Assembly: GCA_023853785.1 (NCBI GenBank)
Contig: JAJIRX010000510.1
Coordinates: 620,001-684,000, forward strand
From: Psilocybe azurescens
Taxonomy: Eukaryota > Basidiomycota > Agaricomycetes > Agaricales > Agrocybaceae
Direction: 5' to 3'
DNA length: 64,000 nucleotides
The notes under the pieces: model-generated
Told to the model about the DNA's origin: nothing
Seen by the model: only the letters and a program-made list of their open reading frames with translations
Databases searched by the model: none
Made by a program: the position numbers and the translations under genes
Part shown: positions 1 to 9,094 of the stretch, one piece after another
Layout of the letters: each line of letters opens with the position of its first letter
Position numbering within the stretch: the first letter of the stretch is position 1

Positions 1-598
1 GCCAGTAACCAAGAGTAATATTCCGAAGGTTAGATGCCCCAGTCAAATCCAGTGGGAAACCCGATACCGTCGAGGTGTTAAGCACATGACGATGGGGGTT
101 ATCGTAGGTAAATGAAGTAAGTCGCGGCAGCGTGAAGATGTCAATGTGATATAGTTTGTTGGAAAGGAATCCGCACCAAGCAAGGGAGATGCGAAGACAA
201 ACAGAGCCATTGTGCGCTATGCTCAACCAGCAATTCCATGAGTTCCATCGGAGGCTCGCGATATTCACCATATAAATGTCCAAATCCTGGCCCTTGGAAC
301 GAGTTAGCCATCCGTTGAGAAGGGGCCATCTATCTTCGCAGTTGATGTCTGCGTTTTGCAAGCGAATGTCCACTGTAGTCCATAGCTCGGATGTCGACCA
401 AACTAGATTCCTCCAGCTGTTCGACCGAGCGACAGCGAATGAAGCTTTCTTTGCCATTGAATATTCCCTGGAATGACTTGGCATACAAGAGAGAAGATCG
501 GCGCAATGATTTCGGGGGTAATGTTTAGGGTCAAGCGGATGGTTTCTGCTACTCTCTATACCAGAAGCGTTTGTGATAGTCGGAGGTTCTTCTAACAT
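1..598 (-). pseudogene. F-box family gene, frameshifted and truncated by the window edge
   Basis: Read on the minus strand from an ATG at 598, the pieces align in order with the other F-box proteins here (9095-10737 and 13100-14570): an N-terminal HPLDP segment, an F-box-like stretch ending PIFSLVCQVIPGN, then SWRNLVWSTSELWTTVDIRL, a GWLTRSKGQDLDIY segment, and a leucine-rich part with LTSFTYDNP. The pieces lie in different frames, so there are at least four shifts: an extra C in a CCCCC run near 517, a loss of about 7 nt near 420 that removes part of the F-box, and single shifts near 275 and 155. Family members are presumed substrate-recruiting subunits of SCF ubiquitin ligases, but no substrate can be inferred. 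The multi-base deletion argues for real decay. Confidence 0.7.
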
Positions 599-1228
599 CA
601 AGTCGACGCCAATGGCTCATCGTAGGAGTATTGAGGAATTGTGGGGGAACGAAACAGAAAGGTGAGTCAACCTACTTGACGTAAAGTTTGTTGATCATAT
701 GCTCCTCCCTACTGTCGACAGGCAGACCTTGCTGGAGTGTCGAAATGTCAGCACCAAAAACGCGTAATCTGTTCTATAAGTGTTTCGAGGTCGCAGGACC
801 AGATAGTCCCGCGCGAATAGTGGTTGTATAAGTTATCTATCTACGATGTATAATGATGGTACCGTGAAATGAAAGATGGGATGAGATCAGGGAGCGGAAA
901 GCAAATTCGAAAACAGGAAACATTGGATCTGTAAAGAAAGGGGGTGGTTCCTGAGGTGAGGGTGGGGGAATGAGATCCAGACTGACTCGAACAGATGCTT
1001 GAAGGCGTTAATGTAAACGAGAAAGCTTAAAGACGAGGAAGAGGATGAAGATGAAGGAGGGGGTAAAAAGAAAGTGGTATCTGGTAATTCGGAATGTCCT
1101 TGCACGTTCCATCCTGTTCATCCTACTTTTCAACCATTCAACCATCCAAACCATGTGACCGTCTGGACCAAGGCCAGCAGCCAGTCATTTGTTCCCTACG
1201 AAGAAAACCAGAACGGTGAAGGACCATC
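599..1228. other. Intergenic, no gene seen
   Basis: This lies between the 5' end of the left F-box pseudogene and the 3' end of AUR1. It holds a purine-rich stretch (about 1030-1075) and no conserved coding frame that I recognise. It should contain the AUR1 3' UTR and the former promoter of the F-box gene. Confidence 0.5.
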
Positions 1229-2674
1229 TCAATCCACACGTCCTCGACCGTTCGCGACAGGGAACGAACCAGCAACAGGACTCCAACCATCCTCCGGACC
1301 TCTCTCTTCACCACGAATCAAACTAGCAATCGAAGCGGTATGTCTATGCCCTCTCCCTCGTGTGCTCGCTGCCACGCCTTTCGGAGCCCCTTTTTTCCCC
1401 GGTGGGGCAGACGCCAGCATTGGGGCAGCGCTATCATGGACCCCTGCAGGGAATGATGTCGCACCAGGTACAGGCGACCGATATGTTATATCCTCCTCCT
1501 CCTCTGAGCTTGGTTCGCTGATGGTGTCGAACTCACGGGCGGAGAGCATCACGCCCCCACGTCCACCATAGCCATTTAATGCAGCCGCCCGTGGGTCTTC
1601 CAGATCGTATTGGTCGTATTTATTCCTCAAACGTCCGTTTACTCCTGATCCAGACCCGAGATTGAGATTGGGAGGGGGAGCGAGTGCTGCGGGCCCGCGG
1701 AATTCATCGGGAAGGAACAGGTAGAAGAACGCAGTGGCGAGGCATGCACCACCGACGACGTCAATGAGGTAGTGGTGTGTGAGGTACATGGTGGCCCAGT
1801 AGAGAATAGCAGCGTATGCCCATATGTAGTTCCGTGCCTGGGGGAAGAAGTGGGAAAGGAAGAAGGCTTCTAGCGTCGCGTTGCCCGCGTGGAGGGAGGG
1901 AAAGGCGCCGAATACCAACGGAGAATTGGTGAACCCGGTTGTATACGACGAAGAGTGGAATAGAGCGTCGATGCGCGCGAGACCGCCTGGCGAGCCCTTC
2001 ATTCCATAGTTGGCTGGGGTGAGGCCGTAGATGAGCTCATACCATGGGGCAGAGCAAGGAAGGGCGATTTGTATAAGTACACCAACCAAGTTCATGTACC
2101 CGAAAGTGCGTGCCCACAAGTGAAGGGTGGGTTTCGAGCGGAAGAGCCAGAGGAAGATGGCGACTACGAATGGACATGTAAAGTGTACGACGCCGTATGG
2201 GAGCCATGCAAGAATGTCGAGGATAGGGTGGGTGAACCGGGTAAGAATGTCGGAGATGTTGGCGCCATATAATACGGATTCGAGAGTGGGAAGAAGAGAG
2301 ACAGAGATTGAGGGCCTCCATGCCGATGGCATGAATCTTGAGGAATACCAAGAGAGAATCCAACTGAACACCGGTGTCGCCGGGACGAAGAACTGACTCG
2401 TGAATGGGATGAGAAGGGCAATTGTGTACAAAATAGGGATGGCAAGTTTCTTCGGATACGCTGGATCCTGCATCAGCGTTAACCAAAAGGTAGCATTGGC
2501 GAAGTGGAATATATAAACGGTGTCCCAACGCGTAAAGTTGTGTGAGCGCAGTCGGTTCAACGTCACTGCGGGGTTCAGGGATTTGTCCAATCTCGCCACG
2601 GCGGCAACAAAGGCGTGGATTATGTCGGAGAAGGTGCGCGCGATGGGCGCCAGAGGGGATGATATCTTCGGCAT
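1229..2674 (-). CDS. AUR1: Inositol phosphorylceramide synthase, catalytic subunit (AUR1 family)
   Basis: Single-exon 481-residue protein. The enzyme moves phosphoinositol from phosphatidylinositol to ceramide in the Golgi, making inositol phosphorylceramide, and is the known target of aureobasidin A. Recognisable AUR1 blocks include WRPSISVSLLPTLESVLYG (119-137), GSPGGLARID (227-236), GAFPSLHAG (256-264) and THHYLIDVVGG (299-309). H262, H301 and D305 fit the PAP2-type catalytic triad. Several hydrophobic segments fit a multipass membrane protein. The C-terminal 150 residues are low-complexity and acidic (SSEEEED), as is common in basidiomycete orthologues. An ATG at 2780 opens a different, overlapping frame that could act as an upstream ORF. 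A copia element sits only about 190 bp upstream, in the same transcriptional direction. Confidence 0.93.
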   Translation of the reverse strand: MPKISSPLAPIARTFSDIIHAFVAAVARLDKSLNPAVTLNRLRSHNFTRWDTVYIFHFANATFWLTLMQDPAYPKKLAIPILYTIALLIPFTSQFFVPATPVFSWILSWYSSRFMPSAWRPSISVSLLPTLESVLYGANISDILTRFTHPILDILAWLPYGVVHFTCPFVVAIFLWLFRSKPTLHLWARTFGYMNLVGVLIQIALPCSAPWYELIYGLTPANYGMKGSPGGLARIDALFHSSSYTTGFTNSPLVFGAFPSLHAGNATLEAFFLSHFFPQARNYIWAYAAILYWATMYLTHHYLIDVVGGACLATAFFYLFLPDEFRGPAALAPPPNLNLGSGSGVNGRLRNKYDQYDLEDPRAAALNGYGGRGGVMLSAREFDTISEPSSEEEEDITYRSPVPGATSFPAGVHDSAAPMLASAPPGKKGAPKGVAASTRGRGHRHTASIASLIRGEERGPEDGWSPVAGSFPVANGRGRVD

Positions 2675-2868
2675 CGTCTGGAACGTCTCGCAAAAGGTCG
2701 TGCTCGTCGTGGTCGTCGGCAGGGAGCCGTGGGAATTTGGGGAAAATATCAGTGTCTATATCAGGCCCGGCGTTTGTCATAGGTCTTCCGTCATCGCCGC
2801 GGCACAAGCAGCTACGCAGTTCAGGAGACTGTCACATTAATTTTTCTTGATCAAAATTTCTAAGCTAC

Positions 2869-3217
2869 TGTAGTAAGTTACGCAGTAAGTGACTCAGACT
2901 GATACAATGAATGTAAAAGGCTCTTGTATTGTACCTGTAGTAAGTTACGCAGTAAGTGACTACAGGGTATAATATAGTAAGTAAAGAACGTGAATAATAG
3001 AATAGATGGACTAACCTCAGACTGATACAATGAATGTAAAAGGCTGAGGAACGTCCCATCGATAACAGAAGAATAAACAGGTGCGCGGAACTCTCCGCGC
3101 ACCCTAAGCGAAGTGAAATTGTATAAAGGCTGCGCTCGAGTGTACGAGGGCGAGCCGTGATGTAATCATAAAGAAAATAAAGAAAAGTAACGTATGCATT
3201 GCCTATTTCCAACTACA
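2869..3217 (-). repeat. 3' LTR of the copia element
   Basis: 349 bp, matching 8080-8428. It contains an internal duplication: the block TGTAGTAAGTTACGCAGTAA occurs twice (2869 and 2937), and the block around CAGACTGATACAATGAATG also occurs twice. A palindrome-like GTGCGCGGAACTCTCCGCGCAC lies near 3081-3103. In its own orientation the LTR reads toward AUR1. Confidence 0.93.
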
Positions 3218-3224
3218 CTCCCCT
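3218..3224 (-). other. Polypurine tract of the copia element
   Basis: AGGGGAG on the minus strand lies directly against the 3' LTR, the position and composition expected for the primer of plus-strand DNA synthesis. Confidence 0.75.
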
Positions 3225-3251
3225 AGATAGGAATGCCTCGTTAAGTCAAAA

Positions 3252-6200
3252 CTAGCATAGGCCGATCAGGTAAGATTGGCGTTCGGTGACGTCTCGCGAC
3301 AAGGGTTTGGTGAGAAGATCGGCAAGATTGTCGGCGGAGGGGACGTGGACGACTTTGATCTCCCCGTCTCCGACTCGTTCCCGGATGTAATGATATCGTA
3401 TGTGTATATGTTTTGCTCGTTTGTGGCCTTTGGCGGTCTCGGTGAGGGCGATTGCTGCAGTGTTGTCGTTGTAAAGGTAAGCCGGATTGTTTTGCTCCAG
3501 TCCCGCTTCTCGCATGAACGAGTACATCCAAACCGATTGTTGGCATGCCCTGCTGGTGGCCATATATTCGGCTTCGGTTGTAGAGAGTGCGACAGTATCC
3601 TGGCGCTTAGAACTCCAAGAGACCGGTCCGCCTGCCATCATGAACAGGTACGCGCCCGTTGACCTTCCAGTATCGAGGAGGTCGCCAGCGTAGTCAGCAT
3701 CCACGTAGCCGTACGGTTTAATTCCCTCTTCAGTACCGCGGTAGTAAGTTATCTTGTAATGTAGCGTATGCTTGATGTATGCGAGGACGTGCATGAGGGC
3801 CTTCCAGTGAGCGGGCCCTGGATTGATTTGGAAACGAGCAAGGAGGTTTACTGCGAAAGAGAGGTCCGGTCTAGTAGCTACCTGTGCCCACATAATGCTA
3901 CCCAGTACCTCCCTATACGGTTTGTCCTTCATAAAGTAGATGTCGGCCTCTGAGGATGCGCAGTCTTCGAGTGATAGGCTTGTTCCAACTGCCAGTGGTG
4001 TGAATTTCGGGTTGCAGTCGGTCATTCCGTATTGTTTAAGTATCCGTTCGAAGTATGGGCGTTGGGATAGCGAAATCTCCCCTGTCTCTGAGTTCCTTCG
4101 CATACTCATCCCCAAGATGTTCCTCCCCTTTTCTTCCTCACTAACTCGTTTTATATCATATGCGCTCTCCAACTCCCCTATCGCCGATGCTTCCTCCCCT
4201 TGTGTTGACGATCCACCAACGACATCGTCTGTGTAAGTAACGTTTAGCGTGTAATTGCCGTTGACGACCCTATGGCGAACACAGGGATCAGCCTTGGACT
4301 GGTAGTATCCGAGCGCGTCAAATGTTCCCGACAACTCCTTCTCCCAGTCGTGGGCGCCCGCCATCATCCCATATACGGTCTTGTTTGCGCGATAAACCTT
4401 GTGCTCCTCCCCTTCGTGCACAAAACCGGGTGCTTGTTCAGTGTACGCTTCGAATTTGTTGGTACTGTTCAGGTAAGCGGCAACGAAATCTATTTGCCAT
4501 AGGCGAAGTCCAAGGTGCGCGATTATTGCTACACACATTCGCATTGACTCTAGCCGCGCGACCGATGCATAGGTCTGGTCGAAATCCACTCCGGGTATTT
4601 GGTTGAATCCCTGAGCGACCAACCGAGCTTTCCTCCTGTCGATCTCACCATCTGCCCCATATTTCAGCCCGTAAATCCACTTCAAGCCTATCACTTTCCT
4701 CCCTGCTGGCCTATCCACCAAAGAAAATACCCCTCTTTTCGTCATCATGTTCATTTCATCCTCCATTGGCGATAGCCATTCGTTGCTGTGTGCCATCACG
4801 TCGTTATAGGATTTAGGGATATACGCAGGTAGGTCGGATTTGGCTAATAGAGCGATGTATGTGTCTAGATCAGCTTGAAAATCCTCCATGTGAATTTGTT
4901 GGAACTCGACGGCGTCGACATCCATATCGTAAGCTGGCGTAGCGTTCGTTTCCGGGAAGCTTTCGAACTCATCCGATTTTGTAGTCCTGTCTTCCTCGCT
5001 TGACTCTCCCCTTGCCCACTCAGCCCCTTCCTCCCTCGCCTCCTTCTCTCTTTGTTTCCATTCCTCCGACGCTTTCGCGGCTGCAGTTTGAGTAACGGTT
5101 CGAGTTGAGCGACGAGGTGGTGCATTTGTTGGTGCTGCGGGAATCTGGGGGTTATTTTGATAATTCCAAGGGCGTCGGGCAGGAGTTATTGGTTTGGGAG
5201 GTGCTTGGTGCGCGTGGCGTGGAGCAATGGGGTAAGCTTCCTTAGCCAACCCTTTATTTATATTGGTAGCTGGCGCTGGTTGGATTGGATTGTCGTCTTT
5301 GCCATGGGGTGGTACTGGTGCAGTAGGAGCTGGTATGGGTTCGGCTGGTATAGGTTCGTTCGGGGCGGTTTCGTCCTCGAATATGGGTTCATCGTGGACC
5401 GCTTCTTGGTCGAAAAGCGTCCTGTGACCTGAACCTTCTTCAAAAACGACGTTGCGAGCTTTAACTATGGTTCCTGTATTTCTGTCCCACAGTTTGTACG
5501 CGTCCCTGCCGTAGTATCCAATAAGAACGTATTTTACCGAGACTGTATCCAGCTTTGATGGACCTATTTCTTTGGGAATTTTGGCGTAAGCAATAGACCC
5601 AATTGCTCGCAGATGCGATACATCTTGACGCTTCTTAGTCCAGGTTTCAGCAGGAATTTTGCCAGGAGCTCGACGAGAGATGATGAGGTTGCCGATGTAT
5701 ATCATGGCTGCCAAAAGATGATCCCAGAGGTTGGCGGGAAGACCAGCGTCGCTTCTGATACACCGGACGCCTTCAAACAATGTTCTGTTCGCGCGTTCAG
5801 CAACTCCGTTTCCGGAGTGAGCATATGGAGCTGGTGTTTCGATCCGAATCCCTCTTTCTCTACAGAAATCCATGAGCACCTTATTGAGGAACTCCTTCCC
5901 CATATCCATCCGGAAACACTTCACTTTCTCCCCTGTTTGCAGCTCCGCCTCCGCAATGTATTGCTTCACCGCATTGATAACCGCGTCGGCAGATTTCTCC
6001 ACGAGAACGTATCCCTTTCGGTGGCAGGAGCATCCGTCCGACATAATAAGTGCGTATTCGCCCCCTGTAACCGTTTTGACCCTCGCAGGTCCCCATAAGT
6101 CCATGTGCACTCGTTCGAGGACCTTGGTTTCGGGGGTGACCTTTTCATCGTATGGTCGGTTCGTTTGTTTACCATAGATGCAATCCTCACACATTCCCAG

Positions 6201-8003
6201 TTGTTCGTCACCCGGCGTTATCTGTAGACCGTCGACGAGATTTTTCGCGGCCATTTCCTTGATTGTACGTTTCGAGAAATGCCCGAACCTTCTGTGCCAC
6301 CCGTCCGCAGATGTAGGATGTTCGTGTGATCTGGCGGGTGTCGCCGTTGCTACGGGCTCTGGTTCCTCTTCGAATATATACATGCCGTTTTTGCGTTTGA
6401 CAGCTAGTATTTCTTTCATATCTGGGTTGTAAATGCGAGCTTGGTTTCCCCCAAAGTTTATCTGATACCCAGCAATGTCGAATCGACTGACTGAGATGAG
6501 ATTTGCCGCAAAATCCGGCGTGTAGAGGGATTCCGATAGCTTCAACTTAACATGGTTGTCGCCATTGACGTACGTCTTAAATACGTCTCCCTTTCCGTAG
6601 ATTTTAAATTTTGAGGCTTTGCTAGCAGCTTGGCCTTCCTTGACCTCAGCAAAAGGTTGATACGTGTCGAAATCGGATTTATTTGTGAAACAATGATTGT
6701 TGGCCCCAGAATCGACATATGTGACAACTGGGACTTGTACATCTCCCTCTCTAGCCATCATCACCGTGGTATCCCCAGAACTGCCCTCGACTTCTGAATC
6801 TGGCACCGCCGTTACTCGATACGGCGCATCATCTGAGTCGTTAACATCGGTGGCGTCTTCTTGCCCTATATGGTAGCAAGGAGGCTCTGCAGGGTCCGCG
6901 GGATGAATTCCGTCATGTTTAAAAATGGAATCGGTGTGGCGCACCTGATGGTCGATCTCGGAATGAATGTGATCGGAGGTGTCAGGGTTGAGTTCAATGA
7001 AATCTATTTCTGGAACGTCGTCAGCTTCGGGGTAGTCGTCAAGTCCCATTGCGCATAGGGCATAGAACTCGGTCGTGGCGACAGCTGCGGTTACGGATGC
7101 AGTAGGAGGTGCGGTAGTGGACGCATTTGCCGAACCTGGTTGACCACCGCGTTGTCCAAAGGAAGCAGGGAATTTCCCTTCTTTTCCTCCACCCTTCCAA
7201 TAGCAGTCCGCAATGAGATGTCCTCTCCTCTTGCAGTTCGGATTAGTGCAGACTTTCTTATTGTAGGAGTCAGATTTGGTGGTGGACTTGAGCGCGATGG
7301 CCGTGGATGAGTTCCCTCTCCCACTGATTCTACTCCAATGCATCTCTAACCGAATGATTGTGTTGACGCTCGTTTCGCCAGCTCCGATTGTCGAGATGAT
7401 AGTGTCCCAGGAAGGTGGAAGAGAGGTGAGTATTATCTCACGGAAGTCCTGATCGTCGATTTTCGCTCCGACGCTGATAGCATGTTTGTGTTTGGTGTGC
7501 AGGTTGGATAGATGTGTTAAGAAATCGTCCCCCTCGTCCATACGCGTTCCCCGGAGTTCACGCTGGGCGTACACCCGAGCTAAGTCGGTAGTCGTTTTAT
7601 ATCGATCTGATAACGATTTCCACGCCTCAGCAGCGGTTCCGTCGGTTTTCAGCCCTATTCCGATTGGGTTCTTAACGTTCTGGACGATCGCCACAAGACA
7701 CCACGCATCTCGTGCGTCCCATTCGTCAAGTCGTGGATTCAGCGATGGCCATATCGTATCCGCATCCGATTGTGCTGGAAGAGCTGCTGCGAGCTCGGAA
7801 GGAGGTGGTGGGGAAGGTTGTTCTGGGGAAGTGGGAGTTTGTGTAGAAGGCTTATGGATGGTTCCATCAAGGTAGCCTCTTGCACCTCGGACGCGAGCCG
7901 ACATCATAATCGTCTCGCTCCAGGTGGTGTAGTTCGTGCCATTGAACTTGTCTTCATCTGCCAATTGAGGAGGTGCCAATCCTCCGCTTTTGTTAGATGA
8001 CAT
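3252..8003 (-). CDS. Copia gag-pol polyprotein (Gag, protease, integrase, RT, RNase H)
   Basis: One open frame of 1583 residues with no break. Domain order is that of Ty1/copia. Gag carries a CX4CX4HX4C zinc knuckle (CTNPNCKRRGHLIADC, near residue 255). The aspartic protease motif is VDSGANNHCF. Integrase has an HHCC zinc domain (HRRFGHF...CEDCIYGK), then HMDLWGP, RMDMGKEF and GVAERANRTL. Reverse transcriptase has DFVAAYLNS and the active-site box YTDDVVGG. RNase H has YVDADYAGD, STTEAEYMA and DNTAAI. Integrase preceding RT separates copia from gypsy elements. Gag and Pol share one frame, so no programmed frameshift is needed. All catalytic motifs look intact, so the copy may be capable of movement. 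Confidence 0.95.
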   Translation of the reverse strand: MSSNKSGGLAPPQLADEDKFNGTNYTTWSETIMMSARVRGARGYLDGTIHKPSTQTPTSPEQPSPPPPSELAAALPAQSDADTIWPSLNPRLDEWDARDAWCLVAIVQNVKNPIGIGLKTDGTAAEAWKSLSDRYKTTTDLARVYAQRELRGTRMDEGDDFLTHLSNLHTKHKHAISVGAKIDDQDFREIILTSLPPSWDTIISTIGAGETSVNTIIRLEMHWSRISGRGNSSTAIALKSTTKSDSYNKKVCTNPNCKRRGHLIADCYWKGGGKEGKFPASFGQRGGQPGSANASTTAPPTASVTAAVATTEFYALCAMGLDDYPEADDVPEIDFIELNPDTSDHIHSEIDHQVRHTDSIFKHDGIHPADPAEPPCYHIGQEDATDVNDSDDAPYRVTAVPDSEVEGSSGDTTVMMAREGDVQVPVVTYVDSGANNHCFTNKSDFDTYQPFAEVKEGQAASKASKFKIYGKGDVFKTYVNGDNHVKLKLSESLYTPDFAANLISVSRFDIAGYQINFGGNQARIYNPDMKEILAVKRKNGMYIFEEEPEPVATATPARSHEHPTSADGWHRRFGHFSKRTIKEMAAKNLVDGLQITPGDEQLGMCEDCIYGKQTNRPYDEKVTPETKVLERVHMDLWGPARVKTVTGGEYALIMSDGCSCHRKGYVLVEKSADAVINAVKQYIAEAELQTGEKVKCFRMDMGKEFLNKVLMDFCRERGIRIETPAPYAHSGNGVAERANRTLFEGVRCIRSDAGLPANLWDHLLAAMIYIGNLIISRRAPGKIPAETWTKKRQDVSHLRAIGSIAYAKIPKEIGPSKLDTVSVKYVLIGYYGRDAYKLWDRNTGTIVKARNVVFEEGSGHRTLFDQEAVHDEPIFEDETAPNEPIPAEPIPAPTAPVPPHGKDDNPIQPAPATNINKGLAKEAYPIAPRHAHQAPPKPITPARRPWNYQNNPQIPAAPTNAPPRRSTRTVTQTAAAKASEEWKQREKEAREEGAEWARGESSEEDRTTKSDEFESFPETNATPAYDMDVDAVEFQQIHMEDFQADLDTYIALLAKSDLPAYIPKSYNDVMAHSNEWLSPMEDEMNMMTKRGVFSLVDRPAGRKVIGLKWIYGLKYGADGEIDRRKARLVAQGFNQIPGVDFDQTYASVARLESMRMCVAIIAHLGLRLWQIDFVAAYLNSTNKFEAYTEQAPGFVHEGEEHKVYRANKTVYGMMAGAHDWEKELSGTFDALGYYQSKADPCVRHRVVNGNYTLNVTYTDDVVGGSSTQGEEASAIGELESAYDIKRVSEEEKGRNILGMSMRRNSETGEISLSQRPYFERILKQYGMTDCNPKFTPLAVGTSLSLEDCASSEADIYFMKDKPYREVLGSIMWAQVATRPDLSFAVNLLARFQINPGPAHWKALMHVLAYIKHTLHYKITYYRGTEEGIKPYGYVDADYAGDLLDTGRSTGAYLFMMAGGPVSWSSKRQDTVALSTTEAEYMATSRACQQSVWMYSFMREAGLEQNNPAYLYNDNTAAIALTETAKGHKRAKHIHIRYHYIRERVGDGEIKVVHVPSADNLADLLTKPLSRDVTERQSYLIGLC

Positions 8004-8067
8004 GTTGCCGGGTTTTCCGGTAGTGAGTGAACCTTAGTAGAGTATCGTATATTGAGTCTTTTGCGCG

Positions 8068-8079
8068 GGGCCCATAACC
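8068..8079 (-). other. Primer-binding site matching the initiator tRNA-Met anticodon arm
   Basis: Directly next to the 5' LTR the plus strand reads GGGCCCATAACC, identical to the anticodon stem-loop of eukaryotic initiator tRNA-Met (the CAT anticodon is inside). The element's sense strand is therefore complementary to the middle of that tRNA, not its 3' end. This is the half-tRNA priming mode known for Drosophila copia. Confidence 0.8.
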
Positions 8080-8428
8080 TGTAGTAAGTTACGCAGTAAG
8101 TGACTCAGACTGATACAATGAATGTAAAAGGCTCTTGTATTGTACCTGTAGTAAGTTACGCAGTAAGTGACTACAGGGTATAATATAGTAAGTAAAGAAC
8201 GTGAATAATAGAATAGATGGACTAACCTCAGACTGATACAATGAATGTAAAAGGCTGAGGAACGTCCCATCGATAACAGAAGAATAAACAGGTGCGCGGA
8301 ACTCTCCGCGCACCCTAAGCGAAGTGAAATTGTATAAAGGCTGCGCTCGAGTGTACGAGGGCGAGCCGTGATGTAATCATAAAGAAAATAAAGAAAAGTA
8401 ACGTATGCATTGCCTATTTCCAACTACA
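8080..8428 (-). repeat. 5' LTR of the copia element
   Basis: 349 bp and apparently identical to 2869-3217. It is followed by the target duplication GCTAC at 8429-8433 and carries the element's own promoter. Confidence 0.93.
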
Positions 8429-8433
8429 GCTAC

Positions 8434-9094
8434 ATAACCGTTACTGTGCCCAAAAATCTGACACCTTCTGATGTGATTGGAAAACATCAGATTATCATTG
8501 CAAAGTTCAAGCAATCCTCATGCACAGGGTATCAATCGCCAGCGGTCACAAGTTGTGCATAGTTTTCGCAGACGTGGTTTCATATTGCAAGTGACTTAAA
8601 AGTTGAAGGGGCCCTGGGGTAAAATCGCCTCAAATCGCAACTACCTCAAACTCAGAGTCAGAAAGGTTATACAGTTCGAGCTCGTTTGCTTAAATTTGAC
8701 TCTACACACACGATCAATGGTGAACATCTTGGATCGTACGTGAGCGGCATCAATCAATTTCCTGTTAACAAAGTACATAGAGGCACTACGAGGTTTACGG
8801 AGATTACTTAGACGAGCGCTAAAATTGGGCCACACCTTTGATCGTGGGAAAGTATGATGACACTGCAATCTGAGGCCTTAAGGCATCAATGCATCACTGT
8901 GCATCAATGCTTGATCGACGCTATCATAATCAGACTTAAATCAACACAGCTTTTGGATTTTTCTTTTGTCAAAACCCCCATGGCTCTGCTAGGCGAGGTG
9001 ATCCCGGAATTCTAAAAGGTCAGTCATGCATACTGACTGTGGACTGAGCAAGAACACCCATTCCCTTCAAGTTTACTAAATAAACATAGCACAG
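8434..9094. promoter_or_regulatory. Intergenic; displaced AUR1 upstream region and F-box promoter
   Basis: Before the copia insertion this stretch was continuous with 2675-2863, so it likely holds the original AUR1 promoter, shared divergently with the F-box gene starting at 9095. I see no coding frame with recognisable content. Confidence 0.4.

Larger units (their letters stand above)
2869..8428 (-). mobile_element. Complete Ty1/copia LTR retrotransposon
   Basis: A 5.56-kb element on the minus strand bounded by two 349-bp LTRs that look identical by eye. Each starts TGTAGT and ends ACTACA. The target-site duplication GCTAC is at 2864-2868 and again at 8429-8433. A primer-binding site, a polypurine tract and one uninterrupted gag-pol frame are all present. 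Identical LTRs, an intact ORF and a perfect 5-bp duplication indicate a recent insertion. The 3' LTR faces the AUR1 start codon. Confidence 0.95.

Noticed and set aside
1074..1571. 165-codon plus-strand frame
   Set aside because: It is antisense to the low-complexity AUR1 C-terminus, with no independent signal.
2037..2807. 256-codon frame overlapping the AUR1 5' half
   Set aside because: It lies in another frame over conserved AUR1 codons. Only its first part, from the ATG at 2780, could matter, as an upstream ORF.
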